DNA of 64,000 nucleotides, taken from positions 5,690,242-5,754,241 of the forward strand of contig OX328097.1 of the NCBI GenBank assembly GCA_946811185.2. The letters are read 5' to 3'. This DNA comes from Hippopus hippopus. Lineage: Eukaryota; Mollusca; Bivalvia; Cardiida; Cardiidae. A program made the translations under genes and the position numbers. This document shows positions 51,110 through 61,547 of the stretch, piece by piece. The stretch's first letter is position 1. Each line of letters starts with the position of its first letter. The notes beneath the pieces were generated by a model that was not told the origin of the DNA, searched no databases, and was given only the letters and a program-made list of their open reading frames with translations.

Positions 51110-51253
51110 AGAAGGATAACATTATGGGAAAAGGAGAAAACGCATGTAACAACAAAATAGAAACAGATAAATTGTCATTTTAGCTACATTTGGATGGTCC
51201 TCTGCAAAATTTCAAAATGGACATGTGTTCAACTTTGTTGTCTAATAAACTTT
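51110..51253 (-). mobile_element. F1 MITE lacking the right hairpin arm
   Basis: ACATTATGGGAAAAGGAG, CGCATGTAACAAC, then TAAATTGTCATTTTAGC and an A-half remnant ending GTCTAATAAACTTTAA. Confidence 0.55.
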
Positions 51254-51254
51254 A

Positions 51255-51462
51255 ATTACGCTTTACCACACAATCTTAAGTTTTAACGACCCTGAGAAAG
51301 AAAGTTTTTTAAAACATTGTTGAAAAGGAGAAAATGCTGGTATTCAGCATTTTCTCCTTTTCCAACAATGTTTTCCATGCTTTCTTGAACAAATCCCATC
51401 ATTTGTGCAACAATTAATTTGTCTGCAAATCCTTAGAACATTGTAATTTGGTAGAGAGTTAA
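51255..51462 (-). mobile_element. F1 MITE, chained
   Basis: GCTTTACCACACAATCTTAAG at the left, core GCTGGTATTCAGC, short A half, GGTAGAGAG-TTAA (51459-51462). Confidence 0.75.
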
Positions 51463-51680
51463 CCTTATACCACACGATCCTGAGTTTTGACGACTCACAG
51501 AAAGAATGCTTTGAAAAATATACTGGAAAAATCAGAAAATGCTGGTGACCAGCCTTTTCTCCTTTTCCCACAATGTTTTCTACTCGTTCACAGACAAAAA
51601 GCACCATTCTAGCCACATTTAAATTGTGGGCTACAAATGTTTTAAGTTTCAACTCCAAATATTTGTCACTTAGTAAAGAG
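51459..51680 (-). mobile_element. F1 MITE, chained
   Basis: TTAACCTTATACCACACGATCC, core GCTGGTGACCAGC, A end TCACTTAGTAAAGAG. Confidence 0.75.
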
Positions 51681-51904
51681 TAAAAGTAGGTTTTGTGCTA
51701 TGAGATTATAGGAGTTTCTTGTAATCCATGCATTACTTGAAACATTAACAACAATGGTATGTATGCGGAAATAGTCCAAAAATAAACAAAGAATTCAGTT
51801 TGTTTATCCAGAAGATTTACAAAGTAAAAACAAATGCATTCCGAATTGCTTTTAAGAATGTCAGTAAAACTATTTATAACATTTCGCTAACTGTATTGAT
51901 TGTA

Positions 51905-52107
51905 GCACTTTACTAACCATCGAAAAAGTGGACTTGTTGAAATTGAAAGCATTTGCAGACGTGGCCCAAATGATGGGATTTGTCCTTCACAGGATAGAAA
52001 ACATTGCAGAGCTAAGAGAAAATGCTGGTTACCAGCATTTTTTTCCTTTTCCAACAATGTTTTCAAAAGGCTTCGTTATCAGTGTCATTTTTTTCCCAGG
52101 AGTTTAA
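51905..52107 (+). mobile_element. F1 MITE
   Basis: CTTTACTAACCATCGAAAAAG at the left, core GCTGGTTACCAGC with an eroded left arm, B end CCCAGGAG-TTTAA, shared. Confidence 0.7.
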
Positions 52108-52340
52108 CTCTGCCAAACAATCCTGCATTAATGACCCTTAAGCAGAAGGCTCCTGAAATTATTGGTGGTGGTGGTGGTGGGGGGGGGGGGGAAATGCTGG
52201 TAACGTACATTTCTTCCTGTTCCCACAATGTTATTTACCCTTTAACAATTGAATTCCATTATTTGAGCAACATTTAAAATGTTGTCTGCAAATGCTTTCA
52301 AATTGGACTTGTCTTAAACTCTGTCATCTGGTATGGAGTC
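52104..52340 (-). mobile_element. F1 MITE with a G-rich repeat in place of a hairpin arm
   Basis: TTAACTCTGCCAAACAATCC at the left. The left arm is replaced by (GGT)n and a G run (52164-52191). Then ATGCTGGTAACG and a partial right arm. The end is TCATCTGGTATGGAG. Confidence 0.7.
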
Positions 52341-52347
52341 AATAAGA

Positions 52348-52561
52348 TTAACCCTTTACCACTCGGTCCTGACTTTTAAAGACCCTGACAGAGAAGGCTG
52401 TTGAAAACATGGTGGGAAAAGGAGGAAATGCTAGAATCAGCATTTCCCATAATGTTTTTTGCCCTATCAAAAACAGAAATTGATTTGGCAACATTCAATA
52501 TATTATTTGAAAATGCCTTCAATTTGGTTCAATCCAGAATGTTGTCGTTTGGTACAGAGTT
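52348..52561 (-). mobile_element. F1 MITE, shortened hairpin
   Basis: TTAACCCTTTACCACTCGGTC. The left arm ends AATGCTAGAATCAGC and the right arm lacks TTCTCCTTTT. A end GTCGTTTGGTACAGAG. Confidence 0.75.
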
Positions 52562-52626
52562 GACTCTTTTCCACACAACAAAAATGTACACTTGTCCAAA
52601 TTGAAAGCATTTGCAGGTCAACATTT
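52558..52626 (+). mobile_element. F1 fragment, A end, chained
   Basis: GTTGACTCTTTTCCACACAAC, ACACTTGTCCAAATTG, GCATTTGCAGGTCAAC, then the next copy. Confidence 0.6.
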
Positions 52627-52855
52627 AACCCTTTACCACACAATCCCGAATTTTTTAAAGTCCCTGTGAAAGAAGCCTTTTCAAAACATTGTGGGAAAAG
52701 GAGAAAATGCTGGTAACCAGCATTTTCTCCATTTCCCACAATGTTTTCCACCCTTTCATAGAAAAAGTGCACCATTTAAGCCACATTGAAATTGTCGTCT
52801 GCAAATGCTTTCAATTTGGACAAGGCTAAAATTTTGTCGTTTGGTAAAGAGTTAA
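52625..52855 (-). mobile_element. F1 MITE, complete
   Basis: TTAACCCTTTACCACACAATC, near-perfect core, A end GTCGTTTGGTAAAGAG-TTAA (52852-52855). Confidence 0.9.
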
Positions 52856-52990
52856 ATGTGGCTCAAATGATTGAGTTTGTCTTTGATAGGATAGAAAATA
52901 TTGTTGAAAATGGAGAAAAAGTTGGTTACGGCCATTTTCTCTTTTTTCCAGTATGTTTTCAAAAGGCCGTCTTTCGCAGGGTCCTTTAAC
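52852..52990 (+). mobile_element. F1 fragment, core and B half, chained
   Basis: TTAAATGTGGCTCAAATGATT, core GTTGGTTACGGCC, B half CGCAGGGTCC-TTTAA, which opens the next copy. Confidence 0.65.
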
Positions 52991-53271
52991 TCTTTACCAC
53001 ACAATCCCGACTTTTAACGACCCTGAGGAAGAAGCCTTTTGAAAGCATTGTGGGAAAAGAAGAAAATGTTGGTAACTTTTAACGATCCTGAGGAAGAATC
53101 CTTTTGAAAACATTGTGGGAAAAGGAGAAAATGTTTTCTACCCTTCCCAAAACAAATTTCAATTTTTGAGCCACATTTATTTTGTCGTCTGAAAAAGCTT
53201 TCAATTTGGACAAGTCTACAATTTTGTTGTTTGGTAAAGACTTAAATTCTGCACAATTTGGTAAAGAGTTA
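52987..53271 (-). mobile_element. F1 MITE with a duplicated B half
   Basis: TTAACTCTTTACCACACAATC. The unit TTTTAACGA-CCTGAGGAAGAA through GAGAAAATGTT appears twice (53011 and 53079), with no right hairpin arm. The A end TTGTTTGGTAAAGAC-TTAA is followed by a second short end TTTGGTAAAGAG-TTAA. Confidence 0.7.
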
Positions 53272-53565
53272 AGGATTTAGGGCACTCCGTGCAATCATTC
53301 ATACCTTGTGTCTTTGATGGCATTCTGTTGGATACAATGTTGCTTACTTGTTAGACATGGACTGCCAGCAGTTTTTGTACAGCTAAACACTTGTACAGCA
53401 AACTTCATCCAAGTTATCTACGGACACTGCCAGAAATAAGGTGCCAAGATAAATTGATTCTTAGTCTAGTATGATGATTACTAAGGACAAATTGAAATTC
53501 CAGATGTATTTCACTTCATTTGTAGCAGATTGGGGGTTGACACATTATGCAAAATTGATAAATTG
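53272..53565. other. No recognisable gene or element
   Basis: Unassigned sequence between an F1 chain and F2. Confidence 0.4.
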
Positions 53566-53772
53566 TTAACCCTTGGACTGCTAAGCGTGACTCACTGACC
53601 TTTTGCAGATAGTGTAGATCAAGATCAGACTGCACAGAACGTGCAGTCTGATCTTGCATCTACACTGTCCGATAAAGAGATATTTTCCCCCAAAACATAA
53701 CTTGGAAATAGCAATATTTGGGTTTTTACTGTTGAATTGAAAATTTCATCTTGGTTATCTAGCAGGATAATG
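53566..53772 (-). mobile_element. F2 MITE, CCCTTATCCTG subtype, inverted
   Basis: TTAACCCTTGGACTGCTAAGC at the left, palindrome GATCAGACTGCACAGAACGT, right end CTAGCAGGATAATGGTTA. Reverse of 50104. Confidence 0.8.
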
Positions 53773-53867
53773 GTTACTGAACTGTTTCAGCTCATTGGAG
53801 CACTAAGTGCTCAAGGTGAGCTTTTGTGATAATGATTGTGTCATTGCAGCAAACTGCATCTGTTGAG

Positions 53868-54178
53868 CCAAGCCCCATTGGCTCGGTCAGTAGCATATAG
53901 GACTTGAGAATAGGGAGTTGCTGGTTCAATCCGTAGGCTCGTCCAATATCTTTCCGAGAATTGATAATTGTCATTGCAACAGGATTCATTTCTCTGTCAC
54001 CGCTGACCATTGTTTCAATGATGGTTATGTGGGAAAGCAGCCAGTGGCTTGGAAAGAATATTGTGCAGAGTACTGGTAACAGGAAATCCAGGAAAGCATG
54101 GATAGGTGCACTGGCCGCTGCGATTTAACTGAAATAATTTTGAAAACGGTGTTAAACACCATACGATCAATCAAGCAT
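53868..54178 (+). mobile_element. tRNA-derived SINE, subfamily Sa, full length
   Basis: Head GGCTCGGTCAGTAGC and GCTGGTTCAATCCGTAGGC (degenerate A/B boxes), body CTCGTCCAATATCTTTCCG, CGCTGACCATTGTTTCAATG, GCATGGATAGGTGCACTGGC, tail CATACGATCAATCAAGC. Confidence 0.8.
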
Positions 54179-54342
54179 CTGCTGAGTGCCATCAACTTTT
54201 ACTTTATGTAAGCTCAAAAGGCTACATTTTACTTAAAATTCTCTTGAAACTTAGTCAGTCACTTTGTCTGGAACAAGTTTTAAATGGGTCATGTTAGGTT
54301 CTCGGACTGACATGAATCTTATGATACCTTTTGCAGTTGCAT

Positions 54343-54563
54343 TAACCATGTACCACACAATCCAGACTTTTAACCACCCTTAAAAAGAAGCCTTTTGAAA
54401 ACACTGGGGGAAAAGGTGAAAATGCTGGTAACCAGCATTTTCTCCTTTTCCCACAATGTTTTCCACCCTTCCCAAAACAAAGTTTCATTTATTGAGTAAG
54501 ATTTATTTTGTCGTTTGGAAATACTTTCAATGTGGACAAGTCTAAAATTTTGTTGAGTGGTAA
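54343..54563 (-). mobile_element. F1 MITE
   Basis: TTAACCATGTACCACACAATC, core GCTGGTAACCAGC, A end TGTTGAGTGGTAAAC. The right TTAA is replaced by an F4-like end CCCCTTTCTCACAGAGC. Confidence 0.8.
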
Positions 54564-54650
54564 ACCCCTTTCTCACAGAGCATGACACGGATCTATACCT
54601 TTTGCAGAATTGCATCTAAACCCCCTTCTCACAGAGTATGACTGAAATAT
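54563..54650. mobile_element. Two F4 end fragments
   Basis: CCCCTTTCTCACAGAGCATG and CCCCCTTCTCACAGAGTATG, separated by a TTTTGCAGAATTGCATCTAA link, in tandem. Confidence 0.55.
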
Positions 54651-54652
54651 AA

Positions 54653-54916
54653 ATGAGCCATGCTCTGACAAAAGGGAGCTTAATGCATCTTCGTGATCCA
54701 TGATACGAAGCAAGCCATCACATACTTATGGATCCATAATATCCACTTTTTTTAACAACCAACTTAATCATGAGAGAGACTGGTTCTTTGACATACAGAA
54801 AATTGACCAATATCGAAAAGTTTTGATCCAGGTCAGCCTGCACGGACTGCGCAGTCTGACCTGAATTGATACTTTTTGCAGATGCATTAAGCCCCCTTTT
54901 CATAGCACATGGCTCA
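54653..54916 (-). mobile_element. F4 MITE
   Basis: ATGAGCCATGCTCTGACAAA at the left and CATAGCACATGGCTCA at the right. ATGGATCCATAATATCC lies left of the palindrome, so this copy is inverted relative to 40751. Confidence 0.8.
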
Positions 54917-55205
54917 AATACTTTGATGATTGGTCTCTCGTATACCAGTGGCCTATTGTACATGAAAGCATTCTTTTGTAGGGCAATGAATTTTACAAAA
55001 AAGGAGAAAAAAGAAATTAATCACCTTGACCTCGGGTCACTGTGACAACTGAATTTATGTTGACAAAGCACAGCTGATCTTTCAAACAAAAATGATGAAC
55101 ATGTTGTTTTGAAGTATAGAAGTACATCATTTAAAATTTGCCACACATAGTCTTCATGTGACATGTGCCTCAAGCGGACTACATTTGTTACAGTTTTAAA
55201 TTTTT

Positions 55206-55290
55206 TGGATCCTGCGTGGCTCAGCGGTAAAGTGTAGGACTTGTAACCTGGAGGCCTGGGATTTGAGCCTGGGTTTTTCGTGGGAGACTA
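55206..55290 (+). mobile_element. Degenerate tRNA-like head
   Basis: TGCGTGGCTCAGCGGTAAAG and GGGATTTGAGCCTGGG resemble A and B boxes. A 5' SINE remnant rather than a functional tRNA. Confidence 0.5.
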
Positions 55291-55419
55291 GACTAGACTA
55301 GTACTAGTGAAACTCAGATCTAATCTTAGATCTGTATTGTCTGCTTGTTTAGTCAAGCCAGTTGAATGAAAGCCGCCTGAGTTTCAGTGGATTGTAATTT
55401 CAGCCATCAAAATATGTCG

Positions 55420-55830
55420 AGATGTCTACCAAGGTTGTTCAGATCAAAGTCCTGGGGTTACAATTGGTCCTGCCCAAGGGGTCACAAGTTGTACATGGAC
55501 TTACAGTGAAAACTTTAAAAATCTTCTAGTTCCTTACTAAAATCCTACCACTACATGTACCATATTTGGTACATAGCTTCATCAAGTGGATCACTACCTA
55601 GTTTGTTCAAAATTTGGCCCTGGGGTCAAACTTGGCCCTGCCCTGGGTGTCAAATGTATTACAGAGGGCTTTTTATTGTGAAAACTTTAAATATCTTTTT
55701 GTTAATAGCATTAGCCGAGACATGTGTTATTTAGAACGTCAATTAGTGGACTGCTACCAGGATTAAACTAATTATAGCCCTTAGGTAAAAAATAGCTCCA
55801 TCCTAGGCGTCACAGCTTTCGTCTTCTTGT
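55420..55830 (+). repeat. Degenerate tandem repeat, about 190-bp unit
   Basis: Two to three units share GGTCCTGCCC-AGGGGTCA, TTACAGTGAAAACTTTAAA, ATCTT-T-GTT and AAGTGGATCACTACC. Akin in style to the repeat at 17850. Confidence 0.55.
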
Positions 55831-55902
55831 TCCAAACCATATGGCCTAGAATTGTAATGTTTGGTATGTTGCATGATACTGGGGACCTCTACCAAGGCTG
55901 TT

Positions 55903-56128
55903 TGACTCTTTATCAGATGACACTCTTTTAGACTAATCCAAATTGAAAGCATATGCAGAGGACAAAGTAAAGGTGACTCAAGGACTGAAATTTGTTTGAG
56001 TAGGATAGAAAACATAGTGGGAAAAGGAGAAAATGCTGGTTACCAGCATTTTCTCCTTTTTCCACTATGTTTTCCAATGCCTTCTTTGTTAGGGTCGTTA
56101 AAACTTGGAATTGTGTGGGAACGGGTTA
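55903..56128 (+). mobile_element. F1 MITE, complete
   Basis: GTTTGACTCTTTATCAGATGAC at the left, near-perfect core, B end GTGTGGGAACGGG-TTAA. Confidence 0.8.
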
Positions 56129-56456
56129 AATTATTGCCATGGGGTCAACAACTGGTCCCACAAGAGGAGGTGGGGCATTACAAATTCTCTGGTGAGGGAT
56201 TAAGGGCCATCCTTGCCTTTTTGTTTGAAATGTTTTTGTGGAATTACTTTTGTTCAGAGTTCCATAACCAATCCTTTTGGAAGTGAAGCGATACAAGGCC
56301 ATCATGGCCCTCTTGTTGTTACAGTTATGGCCCTTTGAATATTTAGTCCCTAATTTTGTTTCCCAGCTATTTCTCAGCAATCACCGGCTAGAATCTAACA
56401 AAATTTCATGGAAAAGCTTTCCTCTAGGAAGGACATAGGCTAAGTTTAAGCATGTT

Positions 56457-56654
56457 CCGGGTACTTATTCACCAACAACTTTTGGAACATTTTTCGGCTG
56501 ATTCTCCAGAACTTTCTAAATTTCAAAGTAACATAACTCCTGATTAGCTTAAACCATTTGGTTTAGCCACAGAGAAGTTGTGTAACTTTCAAATTTAGAA
56601 AATATTGCAGAATAAGACATAAAATGTTCATAAAATGGTTGGTGAATCTGTACC
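56457..56654. mobile_element. F5 palindromic MITE
   Basis: GGGTACTTATTCACCAACAAC at the left and AATGGTTGGTGAATCTGTACC at the right, centre AAACCATTTGGTTTAGCC. Confidence 0.75.
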
Positions 56655-56681
56655 ATTGTTTAACTTTTTTTTTGTTTGGGG

Positions 56682-56698
56682 TGGGGGGGGGGGGGGTG
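56682..56698 (+). repeat. Homopolymeric G tract
   Basis: GGGGTGGGGGGGGGGGG within a T- then G-rich stretch; possible G-quadruplex and likely length-variable. Confidence 0.7.
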
Positions 56699-56744
56699 TT
56701 ATAGTGCCTTGAAGTTTTAGTCTCCAATTTTGTTTCTGCACTAT

Positions 56745-56972
56745 TTAACTCTTTACCACACAATCCCGACTTTTAACGACCCTGAGAAAAAAGCCTTTTG
56801 AAAACATTGTGGGAAAAGGAGAAAATGCTGGTAAGCAGCATTTTCTCCTTTTACCACAATGTTTTCTAGCCTTCCCAAACCAAATGTCAATTTTTCAGTC
56901 ACATTTAGTTTGTCGTCTGCAAATGCTTTCAATTTGAACAGTCTTTAATTTTGTCATTTGGTAAAGAGTTAA
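56745..56972 (-). mobile_element. F1 MITE, complete
   Basis: TTAACTCTTTACCACACAATC, core GCTGGTAAGCAGC, A end GTCATTTGGTAAAGAG-TTAA. Confidence 0.85.
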
Positions 56973-57227
56973 ACACCAAAATTGCACCTATTTACTTAAC
57001 ACTACCATCCAAGTTCTATACACTTGCAAAGAAAGGTGTATTTAGTAATGTTTATCACTGATTAACAAAAAAATGCAATTCATGGCAAAAAAAAAATTTT
57101 AAAAGGCCCCTTCAGTCAAAAGGCGTTGAAAGGTTGATATGAAAAAAACCTGTAATGACAGATGAGTGTCATTATAATCTTCCCAATCTTGTTCAATGCA
57201 GTTCCCTCTCTTTTCAAATCATTCCCT

Positions 57228-57453
57228 TTAACTCTTTACCAAACGCTAAAATTTTAGACTAGTCCAAATTGAAAGAATTTGCAGACAACAAAATAAATGT
57301 GACTCAAAAGTTGAAATTTGTTTTGGGAAGGGTAGCAAACATTGTGGGAAAAGGAGAAAATGCTGGTTACCAGCATTTTCTCCTTTTTCTACCATACTTT
57401 CAAAAGCTTCCTCTCAGGGATGTTAAAAGTCTGGATTGTGTGGCTAAATGTAA
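57228..57453 (+). mobile_element. F1 MITE
   Basis: TTAACTCTTTACCAAACGC at the left, core GCTGGTTACCAGC, B end GTGTGGCTAAATG. Confidence 0.8.
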
Positions 57454-57486
57454 ATAAACTTTTCCATGTTGATCTGAGGTTTAGAA

Positions 57487-57896
57487 AAAGGCTTTTGTAA
57501 AATCATGGTGGAAAGAGGGAAAGAAGCTTGTAACCAGCATTTTCTCCTTTTCCCTAATTCTTACCACCCTCCTGGAGAAAATCCCCACCATCTGATCCAC
57601 ATTTTATTTAAACATATCTATTTTACATCGATTGAGAAACAAGTTCTTGCAACTTATACTATCTCTCAAATCTTCTTCCTTGAAACTACACCAGTACTGA
57701 TGCGCTGAATGTGTAGGCTAATAAGCTGCCCCAAAGTTAGCACCTGCTCCTGGTAATCGAACTCAGGACCTAATGGTTACATGGCCGACACTCTACCTCA
57801 CAATCATGGACACCACACATTTTGTTGTCTGCAAATGCCTTCAGTTTGGTTGAGTGTATTATATTTTAAAATTTTGTAAAGATTAAAATACCTCAA
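57487..57896 (-). mobile_element. F1 MITE split by a tRNA-like insertion
   Basis: Left arm ATCATGGTGGAAAGAGGG, centre CTTGTAACCAGC, right arm, then ATCTGATCCACATTTTATTT. It resumes TTTGTTGTCTGCAAATGCC and ends TTTGTAAAGATTAA. Confidence 0.6.
57712..57818 (-). mobile_element. Degenerate tRNA-like sequence
   Basis: In reverse, GTGAGGTAGAGTGTCGGCC and GGTCCTGAGTTCGATTACCA resemble A and B boxes. Part of a SINE inserted in F1. Confidence 0.5.
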
Positions 57897-58224
57897 GCCA
57901 TATTGTTTTTATGGAGATCTGCAATTTACATAAATGTACTGATAACATTTTAATTTACTGCAGAAACAAAAAAAAATCTTTGCCTTTGCCGAAAGACAAA
58001 ATGTTCCCCCCCATTTCAACCCCTGAAAAAAACAATCAGCCGCTAAAATATAACAAAAAGTTGAAATTTTAAAAATGAATTATAAATTTTTATACCCCAA
58101 TTGCCAGGCTTTTAACCTAAAACCTATTAGACAGATGCATCCAGGGATGTAAGGATTTGGATTAATGACAGATCTATAGCTTCATTTAAATGTAATGATT
58201 GCTATGGTAAAAATGAAGACTGGT
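57897..58224. other. No recognisable gene or element
   Basis: AT-rich, A-runs near 57967 and 58075. Confidence 0.4.
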
Positions 58225-58512
58225 TTGTTTGTTTGGTGTTTAACACTGTTTTTCACATTATATCCTGACAGCCAGTGCACCTATCCATGCTTTCCTGGAG
58301 TTTCTGTTACAAGTATTCCACACAATACTTTGTACTGTTTTCTTTGAAAGCTACTAGCTGTTTTCCCACATAACTATCATAAAAACAATAATCAGCAGTG
58401 AGAGACGAATAAATCCCTGTCGCAATGACTGTCATCAGTCCCCAGAAAGAAATCCACCAAGCTGGGAATTCGAAACAGTGCTGCTTTCAAGTCCAGTGTA
58501 TGCTACGGATTG
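58225..58512 (-). mobile_element. SINE, subfamily Sa
   Basis: Starts at the tail GTTTGTTTGTTTGGTG, then GTGCACCTATCCATGC, GCTGTTTTCCCACATAAC and a degraded head near GTATGCTACGGATTGC. Confidence 0.75.
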
Positions 58513-58574
58513 CACTTTGCCTCTGCAAGTTTTGGTCATAAACTGGCAACAGGTTGCACATAGGGTATTCCGAA

Positions 58575-58640
58575 ACTTGACAGTTCTGTCTGTGCAGTCT
58601 GATCTTGATCTACCCTATTTTAATAGGATCTTTAACCCAC
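58575..58640. mobile_element. F2 fragment
   Basis: TGTGCAGTCTGATCTTGATC, right half of the palindrome, followed by a degraded end. Confidence 0.45.
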
Positions 58641-58889
58641 TAATGGCAGCCAGATTAAATAGAAATTGTGGGATAGTAATTATAACAAAAGTGTGTGGTA
58701 AACTACTGCAGGCATTATGCAGCTGTCACTAAGAGTCTGATACTTGTGTCACTTTAATGCTGGTTTATTGTAATAAAAATAATGACCTCTGATAGCCAGC
58801 CACCTTTTTATAGCAGACAATTTGGGATGATGTTGAAGGATGCATTACAGGTTAATTATAGAACTGGTCTATAGATAGGGGTGTAACCC

Positions 58890-59093
58890 TTAACTCTTTA
58901 TCACACAATCTGGACTTTTAATGACTCTGAAGAACAAGGCTTTTGCAAACATTGTGGGAAAAAGGAGAAAATGTTGGTAACCAGTGTTTTCTCTTTTTCC
59001 AACCGTGTTTTCTTCTCAATTACAGGCAAGTTGTATCATTTGAGCCATCTGTGATTTGTTGTCTGCAAAAGCTGTTGAGTGGCACAGAGTTAA
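58890..59093 (-). mobile_element. F1 MITE, chained
   Basis: TTAACTCTTTATCACACAATC, core GTTGGTAACCAGT, shortened A half, GTGGCACAGAG-TTAA (59090-59093). Confidence 0.8.
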
Positions 59094-59315
59094 ACCTTTA
59101 CCACACAATGACGACTTTTGACGACCCTGAGGTAGAAGCCTTTTGAAAACATTGTGGGAAAAGGAGAAAATGCTGGTAACCAGCATTTTCTCCTTTTCCC
59201 ACAATGTTTTCTACCCTTCCCAAATAAAATTTCGATTCTTCAGTCACATTTATTTTGTCGTCTGCAAATGCTTTCAATTTGGACCAGTCTATAAATTTGT
59301 CGTTTGGTAAAGAGG
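59090..59315 (-). mobile_element. F1 MITE, chained
   Basis: TTAAACCTTTACCACACAATG, perfect core around GGTAACC, A end GTCGTTTGGTAAAGAG. The right TTAA is lost at the junction with a SINE. Confidence 0.85.
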
Positions 59316-59317
59316 TC

Positions 59318-59600
59318 TAAACCACTGTCACATGACATTGTTAATTCAGGAATTACTGGTTCGATTCTCAGTACAGCCAAATTTTTTTTGTAGATTTGTG
59401 ATAGTTATTGCAACAAAGACTTTTTTCTTTCACCACTGAATATTATTTCAACAATGTCAATGTAGAAAAGCAGCCAGTGACTTGGAAAGAATATTGTGTG
59501 AAGAACTGGTAGAAAAAATCACTGATAGGGAAGGAAAAGTGCATTGCTTGTGGTGATCATATTTAGGTGATGTTGAAAACAGCATTACATTATAGGGCTA
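59318..59600 (+). mobile_element. tRNA-derived SINE, subfamily Sa, diverged
   Basis: Head with ACTGGTTCGATTCTCAG, body GTGATAGTTATTGCAAC, AGCAGCCAGTGACTTGG. No clear tail. Confidence 0.65.
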
Positions 59601-59642
59601 TTTAGCTTTTATGCCATAAATTAAAATTTCCTGTTAAACACC

Positions 59643-59860
59643 CATAACTCTTTACCGGATGAGAAAATTTTAGCCGTTTCAGACTACATTAATTAAGTGC
59701 GAGGTATTACTGTGTTGAGATTTATCTTGGAAAGGGTAGAAAACATAGTAGAAATAGGAGAAAATGCTGGGTACCAGCATTTTCTCCTTTTCCCACAATG
59801 TTTTCAAAAGCCCTCTATCTCGGGGTTGTTGAAACTCAGAATTATGCGGTAAAGGGTTAA
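59643..59860 (+). mobile_element. F1 MITE
   Basis: ACTCTTTACCGGATGAG at the left, core GCTGGGTACCAGC, B end TGCGGTAAAGGG-TTAA. Confidence 0.8.
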
Positions 59861-60099
59861 ATTAAAGTAGATGCAATCATACTGAAACTGTACTGTTATA
59901 TTCATTAAAATGTGCAATTTGGGACGTTAATATAACAGGATATCGATCTGCAGTAGGTAACTCCATCTATTTTTATTATATCAGATAATGTCATCTTACT
60001 GATTTGAATCTGAATCCTCCTAATTGCTGCATGCTACTGATCATATGACATTCCCAGAAGTCTTTGCAGACTCCAGCGCCAAATGTTTAAATACTGTAA

Positions 60100-60715
60100 A
60101 TACCTTAAGAGGATACATAGCCCATGAAGGAAACACCACCAAAAAGTATGTTTTATACCCCCCACCTGCGAAGTAGGGGTGGAGGGTATACTGGTTTCAC
60201 CATGTCTGTCTGTCCATCCGTCAATCTGTCTTGTTTTCCTTTCCATGCTCCAACTCAAAAGCTGTTTGACCTAGGACCCAGAAACTTTATACAAGTGTTT
60301 CTCTTGACCCAAGGAGGTGTCCTATTATTTTTGGATCACATGGGTCAAAGGTCAAGGTCACAGGTGAACTTTGTTTGAAAATCGTTTCCATGCTTTAACT
60401 CAAGAGCATTTTGACCTGGGACCCTAAAACTTTATACAAGTGTTGCTGATGATCCGAGGAGGTGCCCTATTGTTTTTGGGTCACATGGGTAAAAGGTCAA
60501 GGTCACAGGTGAACTTTGTTTGAAAATTTTGCTCTAACTCAATAGCTGTTTGACCTAGGACTCTGAAACTTTTATACAAGTGTTGCTTATGACCGAAGGA
60601 GGTGACCCATGGGTCAAAGGTGAAGGTCACTTATGATCATTGTTTTGAAAATCATTTTGGTTCTCTGATTGTGCTGCTTCAGTGACAAGATGCTGGTGGG
60701 GGGGCATATTTGTCT
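60100..60715 (+). repeat. Long repeat element with (GTCT/GTCC)n and TTTGACC units
   Basis: Opens ATACCCCCCACCTGCGAAGT, then GTCTGTCTGTCCATCCGTC. Three degenerate units of about 130-150 bp follow, each with CTGTTTGACCTAGGACC-, ACTTTATACAAGTGTTGCT and TCAAGGTCACAGGTGAACTT. Non-coding; the same architecture as 22290. Confidence 0.7.
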
Positions 60716-60937
60716 GCTTTGCAACAGTTCTAGTACTTACTTTTGTCTTTCTTCTTTAGTGATGATTTGCCTGCTATGGCTGTATTGAATGCAGTGATAA
60801 AATGTTTTCGACATGAGATTTTAAAAAACTGAATAGTTTCCTTTAAACACCCAACAAATATACAAAGCACTCATCCTGCTAAGAACTAGGGTTCTTTCCT
60901 TTGTTTGTCTTTTTCATGGGTTAGTTTTGACTCAATC

Positions 60938-61213
60938 AATCCTTTGCAGAACAACAACATTTTAGGCTGCTCCAAATTGAAAGCATATGCAGACTACAAA
61001 TTCAACACTTCACAAATGATGGAATTTTTACAAGAAAGATGGGAAAAAAAGTGCAAAAAAGAGAAATCTGGCTACCATTATTTTCTCCTTTTTGCACAGT
61101 TTTTTCAAAAGCTTTCTCTCTCGGGGTCATGGCATCTGGCTACAAGCATTTTGTCCTTTGCCTACAAGAACCTTAGGGTCGTAGAAACTCAGTATTGTGA
61201 GGTAAAGGGTTAA
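60938..61213 (+). mobile_element. F1 MITE, eroded core
   Basis: TCCTTTGCAGAACAACAAC at the left, GCTGCTCCAAATTG. The core is degraded (AAATCTGGCTACC), with a second TCTGGCTACAAGC downstream. B end GTGAGGTAAAGGG-TTAA. Confidence 0.65.
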
Positions 61214-61302
61214 TGAAGGAAAATAGTTCTCAAAAAAGATGGATGTTGTAAATTTCAGTGTTTATATATATATTTGTGTGCCAAGGAATCCTTCTAGCTT
61301 TA

Positions 61303-61547
61303 CTTAAACCTCTTACCCTTCAGGAGACAACAAAATGTTTAGACTCGTCTGTATTGAAGGCACTTGCAGACGACAGATCTAATGTGGCTTAATTATGTAA
61401 TTTGAAGAAAACAAAAGAAAGGGTAGAAAACATTGTGGGAAAAGGAGGAAATGCTGGTTAACCAGCATTTCCTCCTTTACCAACAATGTTTTGAAAAGCT
61501 TTCACTGTCAGGGTAGTTAAAACTGTGGATTGAGTGATAAAGGGTTA
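61303..61547 (+). mobile_element. F1 MITE
   Basis: TTAAACCTCTTACCCTTCAGG at the left, core GCTGGTTAACCAGC (TTAA at the exact centre), B end GAGTGATAAAGGG-TTAG. Confidence 0.75.

Noticed and set aside
8785..59204. A recurring peptide (KGENAGNQHFLLFPQCF and the reverse-frame KMLVTSIFSFSHNVF) appears in dozens of ORFs and looks like a protein family.
   Set aside because: It is a translation of the F1 hairpin core. It occurs on both strands because the core is palindromic, has no conserved start or length, and tracks the DNA repeat exactly.
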